Shown here piece by piece: positions 1-6,297 of a stretch of DNA of 6,663 nucleotides. How positions within the stretch are numbered: the stretch's first letter is position 1; each line of letters begins with the position of its first letter. This DNA is from Methanocalculus sp. GTDB taxonomy: Archaea > Halobacteriota > Methanomicrobia > Methanomicrobiales > Methanocorpusculaceae. The position numbers and the translations under genes were made by a program. The stretch lies in assembly GCF_030651615.1 (NCBI RefSeq), contig NZ_JAUSCG010000192.1, positions 1-6,663 of the forward strand, read 5' to 3'. The notes under the pieces were generated by a model, which was given only the letters and a program-made list of their open reading frames with translations, was not told the origin of the DNA and ran no database searches.

Positions 1-1
1 C

Positions 2-2044
2 GGCTCCTGGAGTACACCGTCACTTGAGGATGGCCGTCTCTACCTCGGGACAAATGCCGATAGATCCCTCCATTGTCTGGATGCATCAACAGGTGATTCC
101 ATCTGGTCATTGGAGGTTAATGGGAAGGTGGATACATCACCCGCAGTCGCAGGTGAAACCGTCTACTTTGCCTCAAATACCGGAGAGGGTACCATCTATG
201 CGGTCACGACATCAGGTGACGAACTCTGGCAGTACCAGACGACGAATTATATCATGTCATCACCCTCGGTCGCTGATGGTATCCTCTTTATCGGAACTGA
301 TGAAGGTATCCTCTATGCATTCGGGGAAACGTCCCCCTCACCAGTCATATGGGACGGGACAGTCTCTCTGCTCCGTGGTTCAACCACCCAGATCCCCATC
401 TCAGAGAATGAAACACGGACGATCAGCAGTACGACACCCCTTGGTGCACTTGATGCAGCAGCAACAATCCCTGGTGCATTCAACTATATCGCTCATGAGA
501 TCGATGATGAGATTGGCATATCATCTATCGGAGGATTCTGTGGTTCATGGGTGTATGAGGTAAATGGAGAGATTCAACAGATTGGACCTGCAGAGTACAC
601 ACTCTCTGATGGTGATGTCGTCTCGTTCTGGTATGGTGATGATCCCCTGGATTCGGCACGGCCCCGGGTGATCATCCATACAACCGTAAGAGATCCGGTA
701 ACTCCCGGTGGTGGAGGTGGCGAAGGCGGCCTCTCCTGGCAAATTGTTCTCCTTCAACCAGGTACTATCACCATTTACGCTCAGAATAGTGGGAAAACCT
801 ATGATGTGAATCAAATGACCGCCCTTGGAGCTCTCCATGCCTCGGGATCCGTATTTACTCTAGATGATTCGTACTATCCGGAGTACGGGTCGCTCTTCAT
901 CAACTCAATACATGGCAGGCAGAATGCAGGTGCCGAAGGATGGATGTACCAGGTCAATGGAGTTACCCCTGCTGTTGGTTCCAATGTGCAGGCCGTGAAT
1001 GATGGTGATGAAGTGGTCTTCTATTGGAGTGAGAGTATGGCATCGACGCCTGCCACGTCATCAGATGTTATTCCACTTCGGATCTCGGTGAGAGGATCAA
1101 CTTCTCCTTCCGGGGGTTCACAGACGCTCTCTCTTCAGGAGGAAGTACAGGGCGTACAACCTTCTCAACAACCTCTCTCTCTGATTCAATCGATATCGCT
1201 CTCCCCTCCGCAAGGGGTGATGATCACCCCGGATGAGGGGGAGCTTTGGATCACTGTGGATATCAGAGCCGTTGAGAACAGCAATACTACTGTTATCTTC
1301 ACTTCGGATACGATCATCCTCAGGATGAATGACCTGGTCCTTACTCTGTCGGTGGATGGAATTGAAGAGGAGAACGGCATTCTCAGAGGAAGAGTCAGGG
1401 GGATAGATGCCAGCTTACATTCGATTCATTCCACACTGCCCGATATCGGAGATATCTCAGCCAGATTAAATCTAAGTCTGCTGTCCATTCCGGATGATTG
1501 TAAGCTGACGATCAGATTCGATCACAGCATTGATCAGGAGTATGTCCGTCTTCTCCGGTCTCTTGCAGATGATGCAGGAGTCCTGATTACCGGAGTGCCG
1601 TACATCATGGTCGTTGAACCTGAAAACCTTCAGAATGGCCGTGATATTAAAAAAGCATCGGTATATCTCTCTCTACCTGATTCATGGGTCCGGGAGCACG
1701 GCGGAGTAGATGCCATCCGGATTGCTCATCTCGGGGATGATGGTCTATGCGAGTTCCTCATGCCTGATCTCCTGGAACATTCTGAAGATGGCATGATGAC
1801 ATTCAGAGCCGAATCGCCATCCGGGCTCTCCACGTTTGCACTCCTGTCAGTAGAAGAGATCCCAGCGCCGGGGAAAGGGAGCACGACAGATGTGCTCGAA
1901 CAATCAGCGATTATCGATCCGGCCCTGCAACCTTCAGAGGGAATATTCTCTCCTATTCAGGGATGGATGGTAGTCACCTTCTCTCTTCTGATCCTCGGAT
2001 CAGGTGTCATTCTGGAATATACACGCAGGAAGGCGGATAAATGA
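2..2044 (+). CDS. Envelope protein: PQQ-type propeller blades, two DUF4430 domains, PGF-pre-PGF-like domain, C-terminal anchor (5' partial)
   Basis: The frame is open from the window edge, so the true start is missing; the TTG at 110 is an internal leucine codon. Residues are numbered from base 2 (680 aa visible). Residues 1-108 form about three PQQ-like beta-propeller blades, with repeated 'TSPAVAGETVYFAS' and 'SSPSVADGILFIGT' motifs. Two DUF4430 domains follow, at about 119-213 and 247-344, each with a 'GALxA' motif, a 'W-Y-VNG' motif and a 'DGDxVxFxY/W' end. A glycine-rich linker at 236-243 separates them. Residues about 541-616 resemble the PGF-pre-PGF domain of archaeal surface proteins (SLPDSWV, then SGLSTFALLSV). 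A hydrophobic segment at about 653-671 followed by RRKADK is a membrane anchor with the bulk outside the cell. DUF4430 is related to the C-terminal domain of transcobalamin, so ligand binding is a reasonable inference; the ligand is not shown. The stop overlaps the next start by four bases (ATGA), indicating one operon. Confidence 0.85.
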   Translation, partial: GSWSTPSLEDGRLYLGTNADRSLHCLDASTGDSIWSLEVNGKVDTSPAVAGETVYFASNTGEGTIYAVTTSGDELWQYQTTNYIMSSPSVADGILFIGTDEGILYAFGETSPSPVIWDGTVSLLRGSTTQIPISENETRTISSTTPLGALDAAATIPGAFNYIAHEIDDEIGISSIGGFCGSWVYEVNGEIQQIGPAEYTLSDGDVVSFWYGDDPLDSARPRVIIHTTVRDPVTPGGGGGEGGLSWQIVLLQPGTITIYAQNSGKTYDVNQMTALGALHASGSVFTLDDSYYPEYGSLFINSIHGRQNAGAEGWMYQVNGVTPAVGSNVQAVNDGDEVVFYWSESMASTPATSSDVIPLRISVRGSTSPSGGSQTLSLQEEVQGVQPSQQPLSLIQSISLSPPQGVMITPDEGELWITVDIRAVENSNTTVIFTSDTIILRMNDLVLTLSVDGIEEENGILRGRVRGIDASLHSIHSTLPDIGDISARLNLSLLSIPDDCKLTIRFDHSIDQEYVRLLRSLADDAGVLITGVPYIMVVEPENLQNGRDIKKASVYLSLPDSWVREHGGVDAIRIAHLGDDGLCEFLMPDLLEHSEDGMMTFRAESPSGLSTFALLSVEEIPAPGKGSTTDVLEQSAIIDPALQPSEGIFSPIQGWMVVTFSLLILGSGVILEYTRRKADK

Positions 2045-3996
2045 AGAAAATGAGTATCCTGCTGTTGCTTGTCATACTTCTCAGCACCAGCAGTACCGCA
2101 GCATATCCGATCAGCACCGGTGATCAGGTGGTTACTACGGCACTTGAGTATCTTCGATCCTCTCAGAAGGATGATGGGGGATTTGGCGAAGTCGGCCGTG
2201 AAAGTAGCCCCGGAACAACCTCATGGGCAATTCTTACGATCTATGCGGCTGGTGAAGACCCGCGGGACTGGGTAAAAAACGGCAATAACACCGTTGATTA
2301 CCTCAGAATGATGAATAAAGAGATGATAGAAAAAGGGGGTACCACAGATAGTGCACGGACGATCCTGACATTGCATGCAGTATCAATTGATCCGGGAAAC
2401 TTTGATGGGATCGATTATGTCGGTGATCTCAAGAACCGGGTAAAACCAAACGGTCAGGCAGGAGATCATGTCTATACGACCATCTGGACAATAATTGCCC
2501 TTGCCTCAGTTGGGGAAGATACCTCTGCATCGGTCAGGTGGCTCTCAAAACAGCAGAATGAAGACGGGGGTTTTCCCTGGACGATTGGAGCAGAGAGTGA
2601 TCCGGATGATACCGGAGCTGCACTTCAGGCGCTGATTGCTGCTGGTGTCCCAAAGACTGATGCAACCATCACAAAGGCTGTTGCCTATCTCCGTTCGATG
2701 CAGCAGGATGATGGCGGTTTTCATTATGGTGGGACCAGTGCAACGAATTCGGCTTCTGATGCCTGGGTGATTCAGGGTCTTGTCGCCGCTGGTGTGGATC
2801 CCTCGACCCTCATAAAGAAGCAGGGAAGCGTCATCGATCATCTGATCGGCCTCCAGAACATTGATGGATCGTTTCGCCATACCGCCCATGTGACCGATAA
2901 TCCATGCAGGATGACGGCAAGTGCAGTCCCGGCACTCATCGGAGCACCCTATCCGATCATGGCCCCGGTCATCTCATCTTCCTCTTCACAGAGATCAACA
3001 ATCAGACCGGAACAGACCCTTCCAACGTTCTCATATACCGCTTTGGAAGGTGATCGGGTGGTGACGGTCAGAGATGATTTTGGAACAGAAGTGACGATAA
3101 ACGGATATCCGGAACGTGTCGTCTCCCTTGCTCCTTCAAATACCGAGATCCTCTTTGCTCTCGGCCTCTCGGACCGGGTCATCGGGGTGACGGATTATTG
3201 TGATTACCCATCCGAAGCTCTCACCAAGCCACGGGTTGGTGGTTACAGCACAATTAATCTTGAAAAGGTCGTTGCTGCACAACCCGATCTCGTTCTGGCA
3301 GCATATGGCAATACCGGGGATATGATCAACCGGATGCGGTCTCTTGGTCTCGTCGTTGTTGCTCTCAATCCCACAACACTCGATGGTGTTCTTGAGAATA
3401 TCGCGCTCATCGGTGAGATCACCGGGACCGAAGAGGCGGCAGCGGTCATGAACGCTGACCTCCGAAAGCGGATCGCAGCTGTTACAGAGAAGACCGATAC
3501 TCTGACGGATCGTCCGTCGGCAGCTCATCTCGTCTGGTATGACCCCCTCTGGATCTCAGGTGGAGGGACATTCCAGAGTGAGGTGATCAGGATGGCCGGT
3601 GGCACGAACTCTTTTGAATACAAGGAGGAGTGGGGTGTCGTCGGGTTTGAAGATTTCATAACCGCCGACCCGGATTATATCTTTGTCAGTTCGGGAACCG
3701 GTATGGGAAGCACCGGGTATGATATCATCTATGAGTATGTCCTGACCGAACCGAGGCTTAGGAACCTGAAAGCGGTTTTGAATGACCACGTTATCCTTGT
3801 TGATGCCGACATCATCAGCCGTGCAAGCCCACGGATCGTTGATGCACTTGAAGAGGTGGCAGAGGCGATGCATCCGGAACTCTTCCCAACATCCGGTCAG
3901 GAGACTGGTCATATTGCCCGGTCTCCAGGTGCCATCTCTATCCCGGTCGTAGCCCTCCTGATCTTCGCCCTCATCGTCTGGAGGAGGAGGGTGTGA
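2041..3996 (+). CDS. Surface-anchored fusion of alpha/alpha-toroid (prenyltransferase/squalene-oxidase-type repeats) and BtuF-like binding protein
   Basis: 651 aa. Residues 1-21 are a Sec signal peptide (MKKMSILLLLVILL, then STA|AYP). Residues about 25-305 are an alpha/alpha-toroid with recurring motifs: QKDDGGFG (42-49), QNEDGGF (172-178), QQDDGGFHYG (221-230) and LQNIDGSFR (271-279). After a Ser-rich linker (312-320), residues about 338-615 form a helical-backbone metal-receptor domain of the BtuF/FepB type, including RVVSLAPSNTEILFALGL, YCDYP and NLEKVVAAQPDLVLA. Glu408 (NLEK) and Glu537 (GFEDFI) align by eye with the two BtuF glutamates that dock on the BtuC permease. Residues about 631-647 are a membrane segment ending in WRRRV, so the protein stays on the outer face of the membrane. 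It probably captures a corrinoid or iron chelate and delivers it to an ABC permease, but none is encoded here. The start at 2041 overlaps the upstream stop and has AGGAAGG just upstream. The BtuF-type assignment is firm; the ligand is inferred. Confidence 0.9.
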   Translation: MKKMSILLLLVILLSTSSTAAYPISTGDQVVTTALEYLRSSQKDDGGFGEVGRESSPGTTSWAILTIYAAGEDPRDWVKNGNNTVDYLRMMNKEMIEKGGTTDSARTILTLHAVSIDPGNFDGIDYVGDLKNRVKPNGQAGDHVYTTIWTIIALASVGEDTSASVRWLSKQQNEDGGFPWTIGAESDPDDTGAALQALIAAGVPKTDATITKAVAYLRSMQQDDGGFHYGGTSATNSASDAWVIQGLVAAGVDPSTLIKKQGSVIDHLIGLQNIDGSFRHTAHVTDNPCRMTASAVPALIGAPYPIMAPVISSSSSQRSTIRPEQTLPTFSYTALEGDRVVTVRDDFGTEVTINGYPERVVSLAPSNTEILFALGLSDRVIGVTDYCDYPSEALTKPRVGGYSTINLEKVVAAQPDLVLAAYGNTGDMINRMRSLGLVVVALNPTTLDGVLENIALIGEITGTEEAAAVMNADLRKRIAAVTEKTDTLTDRPSAAHLVWYDPLWISGGGTFQSEVIRMAGGTNSFEYKEEWGVVGFEDFITADPDYIFVSSGTGMGSTGYDIIYEYVLTEPRLRNLKAVLNDHVILVDADIISRASPRIVDALEEVAEAMHPELFPTSGQETGHIARSPGAISIPVVALLIFALIVWRRRV

Positions 3997-4072
3997 TGAG
4001 GGAACTCTCCTCACTCTTCTTCTGCTCCTGCCAGATAACCGTTTTCAGGAATCAAAGATTCATTGGTACCTA

Positions 4073-4891
4073 TTAAATTGTCTGCGTTACAGCCACCCGC
4101 CACTCGGTACCGTGGAGTGACACCGTCGTCCAGGTAGCCTCTTTTGTCTGGTCCCGGAAGGTGTAGGTGCCCTGACCCTGCCGCTCTTTTGTGACACGGG
4201 TGACAAAAGTGATCAGCTGCGGGTATCTGGTATAGACCGGATCGTCCAGTGGGAGGCCTATCTGATCGGGATCGGTATCGTAGAGGACACGGCCGTCCAG
4301 ATCAACAACGGTGATTGAATATCCTGTTCCCTCGACGATCGGGGTGGCAACCTGCCCGATAAGTGTCTCCGGCCTGATGACGACGGTTGTTACACCGATG
4401 AATTGCCCGTCCGGTTGACCGGAGGTTCCTCCTCGTAGAAAGACGGGGGCACTGACAAGTACTGCATCCATCCCTTCTGCAACCTGAAGGAGCCCACTCA
4501 TGACCGGGCGTTTGGTTGCGAGAATATGCCTGTTCGATGGTTGATCTGAGACATCTGTCCCCTCGACAGTATGGTATGCAACAGGCTCAGCCGCAATGAT
4601 CACCCCTTCCGGGCTTACGGTGGTGCTGTCGATGATAGCGGAACTCTTCTTGTTTAATTCAAGCAGTATGGTGCGGGCTGCTGTCGTGTTCAGCCCGGTT
4701 CCTCCTAGATCGTACGCCGCACGGGCGAGGTTGTCATCAAGATCGGAGAGTGTACATGAGATCTCAGACTGAAGTTCGAGAAGCACCACTGACGTCCCCT
4801 TAATCTCCTGTGCAGGGGTGATGGCAACACCGATTACTCCTCCGATAACGAGACAGACGGCGGCGATGATAATACCCTGATATGAATTCAT
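4073..4891 (-). CDS. Membrane-anchored Cache/PDC sensor-like domain protein without output domain
   Basis: 272 aa from the ATG at 4891. That start has a good Shine-Dalgarno match (AGGTGA, 4908-4903) 11 bases upstream; the frame also contains a TTG at 4915 that is less likely, because it lies before the AGGTGA. Residues 6-24 are an N-terminal membrane helix, followed by an extracytoplasmic helix (about 35-90). The rest resembles a PDC/Cache sensor fold: DSTTVSPEGVIIAAEP (88-103), GTDVSDQ (111-117), a conserved-looking 'VLVSAPVFLRGG' strand (144-155), and YSITVVDLDGRVLYDTDP (191-208), typical of the membrane-distal PDC module. Such domains usually bind small ligands for chemoreceptors or sensor kinases, but here the protein ends after the sensor with no HAMP, kinase or methyl-accepting region and no second membrane helix. 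It may work with a partner or as a plain solute-binding protein. It is convergent with the binding-protein gene and divergent from the JAMM-like gene. Confidence 0.75.
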   Translation of the reverse strand: MNSYQGIIIAAVCLVIGGVIGVAITPAQEIKGTSVVLLELQSEISCTLSDLDDNLARAAYDLGGTGLNTTAARTILLELNKKSSAIIDSTTVSPEGVIIAAEPVAYHTVEGTDVSDQPSNRHILATKRPVMSGLLQVAEGMDAVLVSAPVFLRGGTSGQPDGQFIGVTTVVIRPETLIGQVATPIVEGTGYSITVVDLDGRVLYDTDPDQIGLPLDDPVYTRYPQLITFVTRVTKERQGQGTYTFRDQTKEATWTTVSLHGTEWRVAVTQTI

Positions 4892-4902
4892 TGTGAAGTA
4901 AT

Positions 4903-4908
4903 TCACCT
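4903..4908 (-). promoter_or_regulatory. Ribosome-binding site deciding the Cache-like start
   Basis: AGGTGA on the minus strand matches the archaeal GGAGGTGAT consensus, 11 bases before the ATG at 4891. It lies inside the longer TTG-initiated frame and so argues against the start at 4915. Confidence 0.6.
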
Positions 4909-4944
4909 GATGCAATAAAAATTGATGGTCTTCAGCTGTCCTTA

Positions 4945-4965
4945 CCCTTTTTATGCAAATAAATA
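4945..4965 (-). promoter_or_regulatory. Candidate TATA/BRE region of the Cache-like gene
   Basis: On the minus strand this A/T-rich segment reads TATTTATTTG then CATAAAAAGGG. A TATA element here would start transcription near 4926 and leave a leader of about 35 bases carrying the AGGTGA site. The exact box is uncertain, as two overlapping candidates are present. Confidence 0.35.
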
Positions 4966-4986
4966 TTAGTTATAACAAATAAAATG

Positions 4987-4993
4987 TATATAT
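4987..4993 (+). promoter_or_regulatory. TATA box of the JAMM-like gene
   Basis: TATATAT, preceded by an A-rich stretch, lies 47 bases before the ATG at 5041. Archaeal initiation about 25 bases downstream would give a leader of roughly 25 bases, which includes the GTGAT ribosome-binding site. The element overlaps the inverted repeat at 4991-5007. Confidence 0.5.
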
Positions 4994-5007
4994 GGTGATG
5001 CACCATA
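4991..5007. repeat. Perfect 7-3-7 inverted repeat, candidate operator
   Basis: TATGGTG, spacer ATG, CACCATA. The repeat overlaps the 3' edge of the TATA box and covers the stretch before the expected transcription start of the JAMM-like gene, a position where a bound repressor would block the basal factors or polymerase. No regulator gene is adjacent. Confidence 0.5.
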
Positions 5008-5040
5008 CCGCACACTATTCCATACAACTGTGATTGTGGG

Positions 5041-5631
5041 ATGATCGCCATCTCAGAGTCACAGGAGAACGCGATCTCGTTTCCGCAGATGCACCGGGGA
5101 TCAGCATATCCGGACCATACTCCATCTTCACCGACAGTACTCTCTCTTCCTCATCCATTCTGCAGAGGTGATCCGCTCAATGCTGAGGTTCTCATCGGGT
5201 ATGCAAGAGAGATACGTGATGAGGTCCTTGAACACGCTTTTGTCTTCGATCAGCAGGGGAATCTCTTAAAAAAACTTATCGGCGAGAGGACACGAATACA
5301 ATTTGGTCAGCGGGATCTCTTCTCCCTGACAAACACCATATTTCTCCATAACCATCCGGGGAGCAGTTCCTTCTCCCTTGCCGATCTGGAGTGCGCCTGC
5401 GTCTTTGAGATGCGATCGATGATGGTTGTATCCAGAGATGAGATTCATATTCTGCTCCCTCCGGCAGCAGATGAGTACTTCTCAAGGAGGCTGCTTCGTG
5501 ATATTGTACGGTGTTTTTGGATCAGATCTCATCTCCAGCCTCTCTCGCACCAGATGAAGCCATATGACGGTGTCTGGAAGTTGATCGCCTCAGATCTTGG
5601 CCTCCTCCTCTATACTGTCCGGATTGACTGA
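5041..5631 (+). CDS. JAB/MPN (JAMM-like) putative metalloprotease-fold protein
   Basis: 196 aa. The clearest signal is FLHNHPGSSSFSLAD at residues 101-115: a His-x-His-Pro pair (His103, His105) followed by Ser112 and Asp115, the zinc-binding arrangement of JAB/MPN/RadC-type domains. The spacing from the second His to Ser/Asp is one residue shorter than the canonical H-x-H-x7-S-x2-D. The upstream strand 'LEHAFVFDQQGNLLKKLIGE' (63-82) fits the first strand and hairpin of the fold, and Glu64 is the best candidate for the catalytic glutamate. Residues 1-45 are Ser/Pro-rich and look unstructured; the C-terminal 50 residues are probably helical. No signal peptide or membrane helix is seen, so it should be cytoplasmic. 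The start at 5041 is supported by GTGAT (5030-5034) six bases upstream. JAMM proteins can be isopeptidases or processing proteases; no ubiquitin-like partner gene is in the window, so the substrate is unknown. The protein could also be a non-catalytic relative. Confidence 0.75.
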   Translation: MIAISESQENAISFPQMHRGSAYPDHTPSSPTVLSLPHPFCRGDPLNAEVLIGYAREIRDEVLEHAFVFDQQGNLLKKLIGERTRIQFGQRDLFSLTNTIFLHNHPGSSSFSLADLECACVFEMRSMMVVSRDEIHILLPPAADEYFSRRLLRDIVRCFWIRSHLQPLSHQMKPYDGVWKLIASDLGLLLYTVRID

Positions 5632-5641
5632 TGAACCGATC

Positions 5642-5926
5642 TCAGGGGAGGTTCCCATCCCCCATGCATCCTTTCTGCTTCTGCTCGCTCATCACGACAA
5701 GGTTTGTGAAGATCTCACGAATTGCAGTCGGATCGATGCCCGCCTCAGCTGCCCTCTCCACCGCACGTGCAATCACCTGCTCCCGCTGTTTCGGATCAAC
5801 CGGGGGTCTGCCCGCCTTCACCTTCTCCTGAGCCATCTTCCCTGCAAGTGACTGCCTCTTTCTGATCAGATCCACAATCTCTGCGTCCACCATCGCGATC
5901 TCCTCGCGGATCTCATTGATTCCCAT
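5642..5926 (-). CDS. aroQ: Chorismate mutase (AroQ class, archaeal free-standing type)
   Basis: 94 aa, the normal size for a free-standing AroQ-type enzyme. It converts chorismate to prephenate, the committed step to phenylalanine and tyrosine, in the cytoplasm. Aligned by eye with the E. coli P-protein mutase domain, the active-site residues are present: Arg7 (R11 in E. coli), Arg24 (R28), Lys35 (K39), Asp44 (D48), Arg48-Glu49 (R51-E52, with one inserted residue), Ser80 (S84) and Gln84 (Q88). The three-helix pattern, with a first helix containing 'INEIREEIAMVDAEIVDLI', is typical. ATG 5926 is chosen because a later ATG at codon 12, although preceded by a better GGAG site, would remove Arg7. 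The frame stays open for 96 codons upstream, but that part looks non-coding. The stop is 10 bases from the stop of the convergent JAMM-like gene. No other aromatic-pathway gene is in the window. Confidence 0.9.
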   Translation of the reverse strand: MGINEIREEIAMVDAEIVDLIRKRQSLAGKMAQEKVKAGRPPVDPKQREQVIARAVERAAEAGIDPTAIREIFTNLVVMSEQKQKGCMGDGNLP

Positions 5927-5975
5927 ATTCAGAAACACTTCCCTGTACGTATCATCTCTTAGGATCTCCGGATAC

Positions 5976-6004
5976 AAAAAGATAGCATCCCCGGTGACCG
6001 GGAT
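5976..6004 (-). terminator. Hairpin followed by T-run in the chorismate mutase upstream region
   Basis: Minus strand: arms CCCGG and CCGGG with loop TCA, extended by flanking AT/GAT pairs around one bulged base, followed shortly by TTTTTG. This resembles an intrinsic terminator or attenuator placed 50 bases before the coding region. It may instead be an operator-like palindrome at the start site, as it lies close to the predicted transcription start. Confidence 0.3.
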
Positions 6005-6015
6005 AGAGCATACTC

Positions 6016-6021
6016 TTATAA
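6016..6021 (-). promoter_or_regulatory. Candidate TATA box of chorismate mutase
   Basis: TTATAA within GGTTATAAGAG on the minus strand. Start of transcription would fall near 5993, giving a leader of about 65 bases. An alternative A/T-rich element (CTATTTTATC, about 6041-6050) would give a longer leader including the hairpin at 5976-6004. Confidence 0.35.
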
Positions 6022-6067
6022 CCAGTCTGCGTGTCTTTCTGATAAAATAGGCTTTTTTTAGTCGGGT

Positions 6068-6087
6068 ATGGGGCGATATCGCCCCAT
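6068..6087. repeat. Perfect 20-base palindrome
   Basis: Half-site ATGGGGCGAT followed directly by its exact reverse complement ATCGCCCCAT. No run of T follows on either strand at the distance expected of a terminator, so a protein-binding site is the likelier role. It is about 140 bases upstream of chorismate mutase and about 270 bases upstream of the small gene. Confidence 0.6.
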
Positions 6088-6177
6088 CTCCATTATACCG
6101 ATATGGGTCTTCTCTGATCGCAACTGAGGTTACACTATTTCGATCAGATCTGCCTGCTAGGTGTGGTGCATACACTC

Positions 6178-6196
6178 GGTTGCAGCAACTGCAACC
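6178..6196. repeat. Perfect 8-3-8 inverted repeat
   Basis: GGTTGCAG, spacer CAA, CTGCAACC. It lies just upstream of the A/T-rich candidate promoter of the small gene, a position suited to an activator site. Confidence 0.5.
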
Positions 6197-6216
6197 ATCA
6201 GTAATATGATACATAT

Positions 6217-6232
6217 GTAATTAATATTTTTG
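6217..6232 (+). promoter_or_regulatory. A/T-rich candidate promoter of the small gene
   Basis: TAATTAATATTTTTGT is the only strong A/T-rich block upstream of the small gene. Initiation about 25 bases downstream (near 6250) would give a leader of about 90 bases containing the 6283-6297 inverted repeat. The exact TATA box is not clear. Confidence 0.25.
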
Positions 6233-6282
6233 TTATGTTAACAACTTAATTTGAACCATCCTCTCATGGGGCTTGCCACTCT

Positions 6283-6297
6283 GGTTGTTCAACAACC
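6283..6297. repeat. Perfect 7-1-7 inverted repeat in the small gene's leader
   Basis: GGTTGTT, central C, AACAACC. In RNA it could fold as a 5-bp stem with a 5-base loop; in DNA it is an odd-length palindrome such as dimeric regulators bind. It lies 42 bases before the chosen start codon. Confidence 0.4.

Noticed and set aside
24..563. Open frame of 179 codons on the plus strand overlapping the first gene
   Set aside because: Shadow frame of a clearly coding PQQ/DUF4430 protein; His/Ser/Arg/Met-rich translation with no domain.
2160..2880. Similar nucleotide stretches (GATGATGGGGGATTT-like) as a DNA repeat
   Set aside because: They encode the DGGF motifs of the toroid repeats, so the similarity is explained by the protein.
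3136..4014. Minus-strand open frames opposite the BtuF-like domain
   Set aside because: They lie antisense to a confidently recognised domain and show no protein-like pattern of their own.
4049..4061. GAATC-AAA-GATTC inverted repeat between the convergent genes as a terminator
   Set aside because: Short A/T-rich stem with a 3-base loop and no T-run on either strand.
5645..5662. GGGGA...TCCCC hairpin after the JAMM-like gene as a terminator
   Set aside because: Long loop, no T-run directly after the stem, and it lies inside the end of chorismate mutase.
5927..6214. N-terminal extension of chorismate mutase in the same open frame (96 codons)
   Set aside because: The enzyme family begins at about the ATG at 5926, the extension has no recognisable domain, it crosses the 20-base palindrome and candidate promoter, and its composition looks non-coding.
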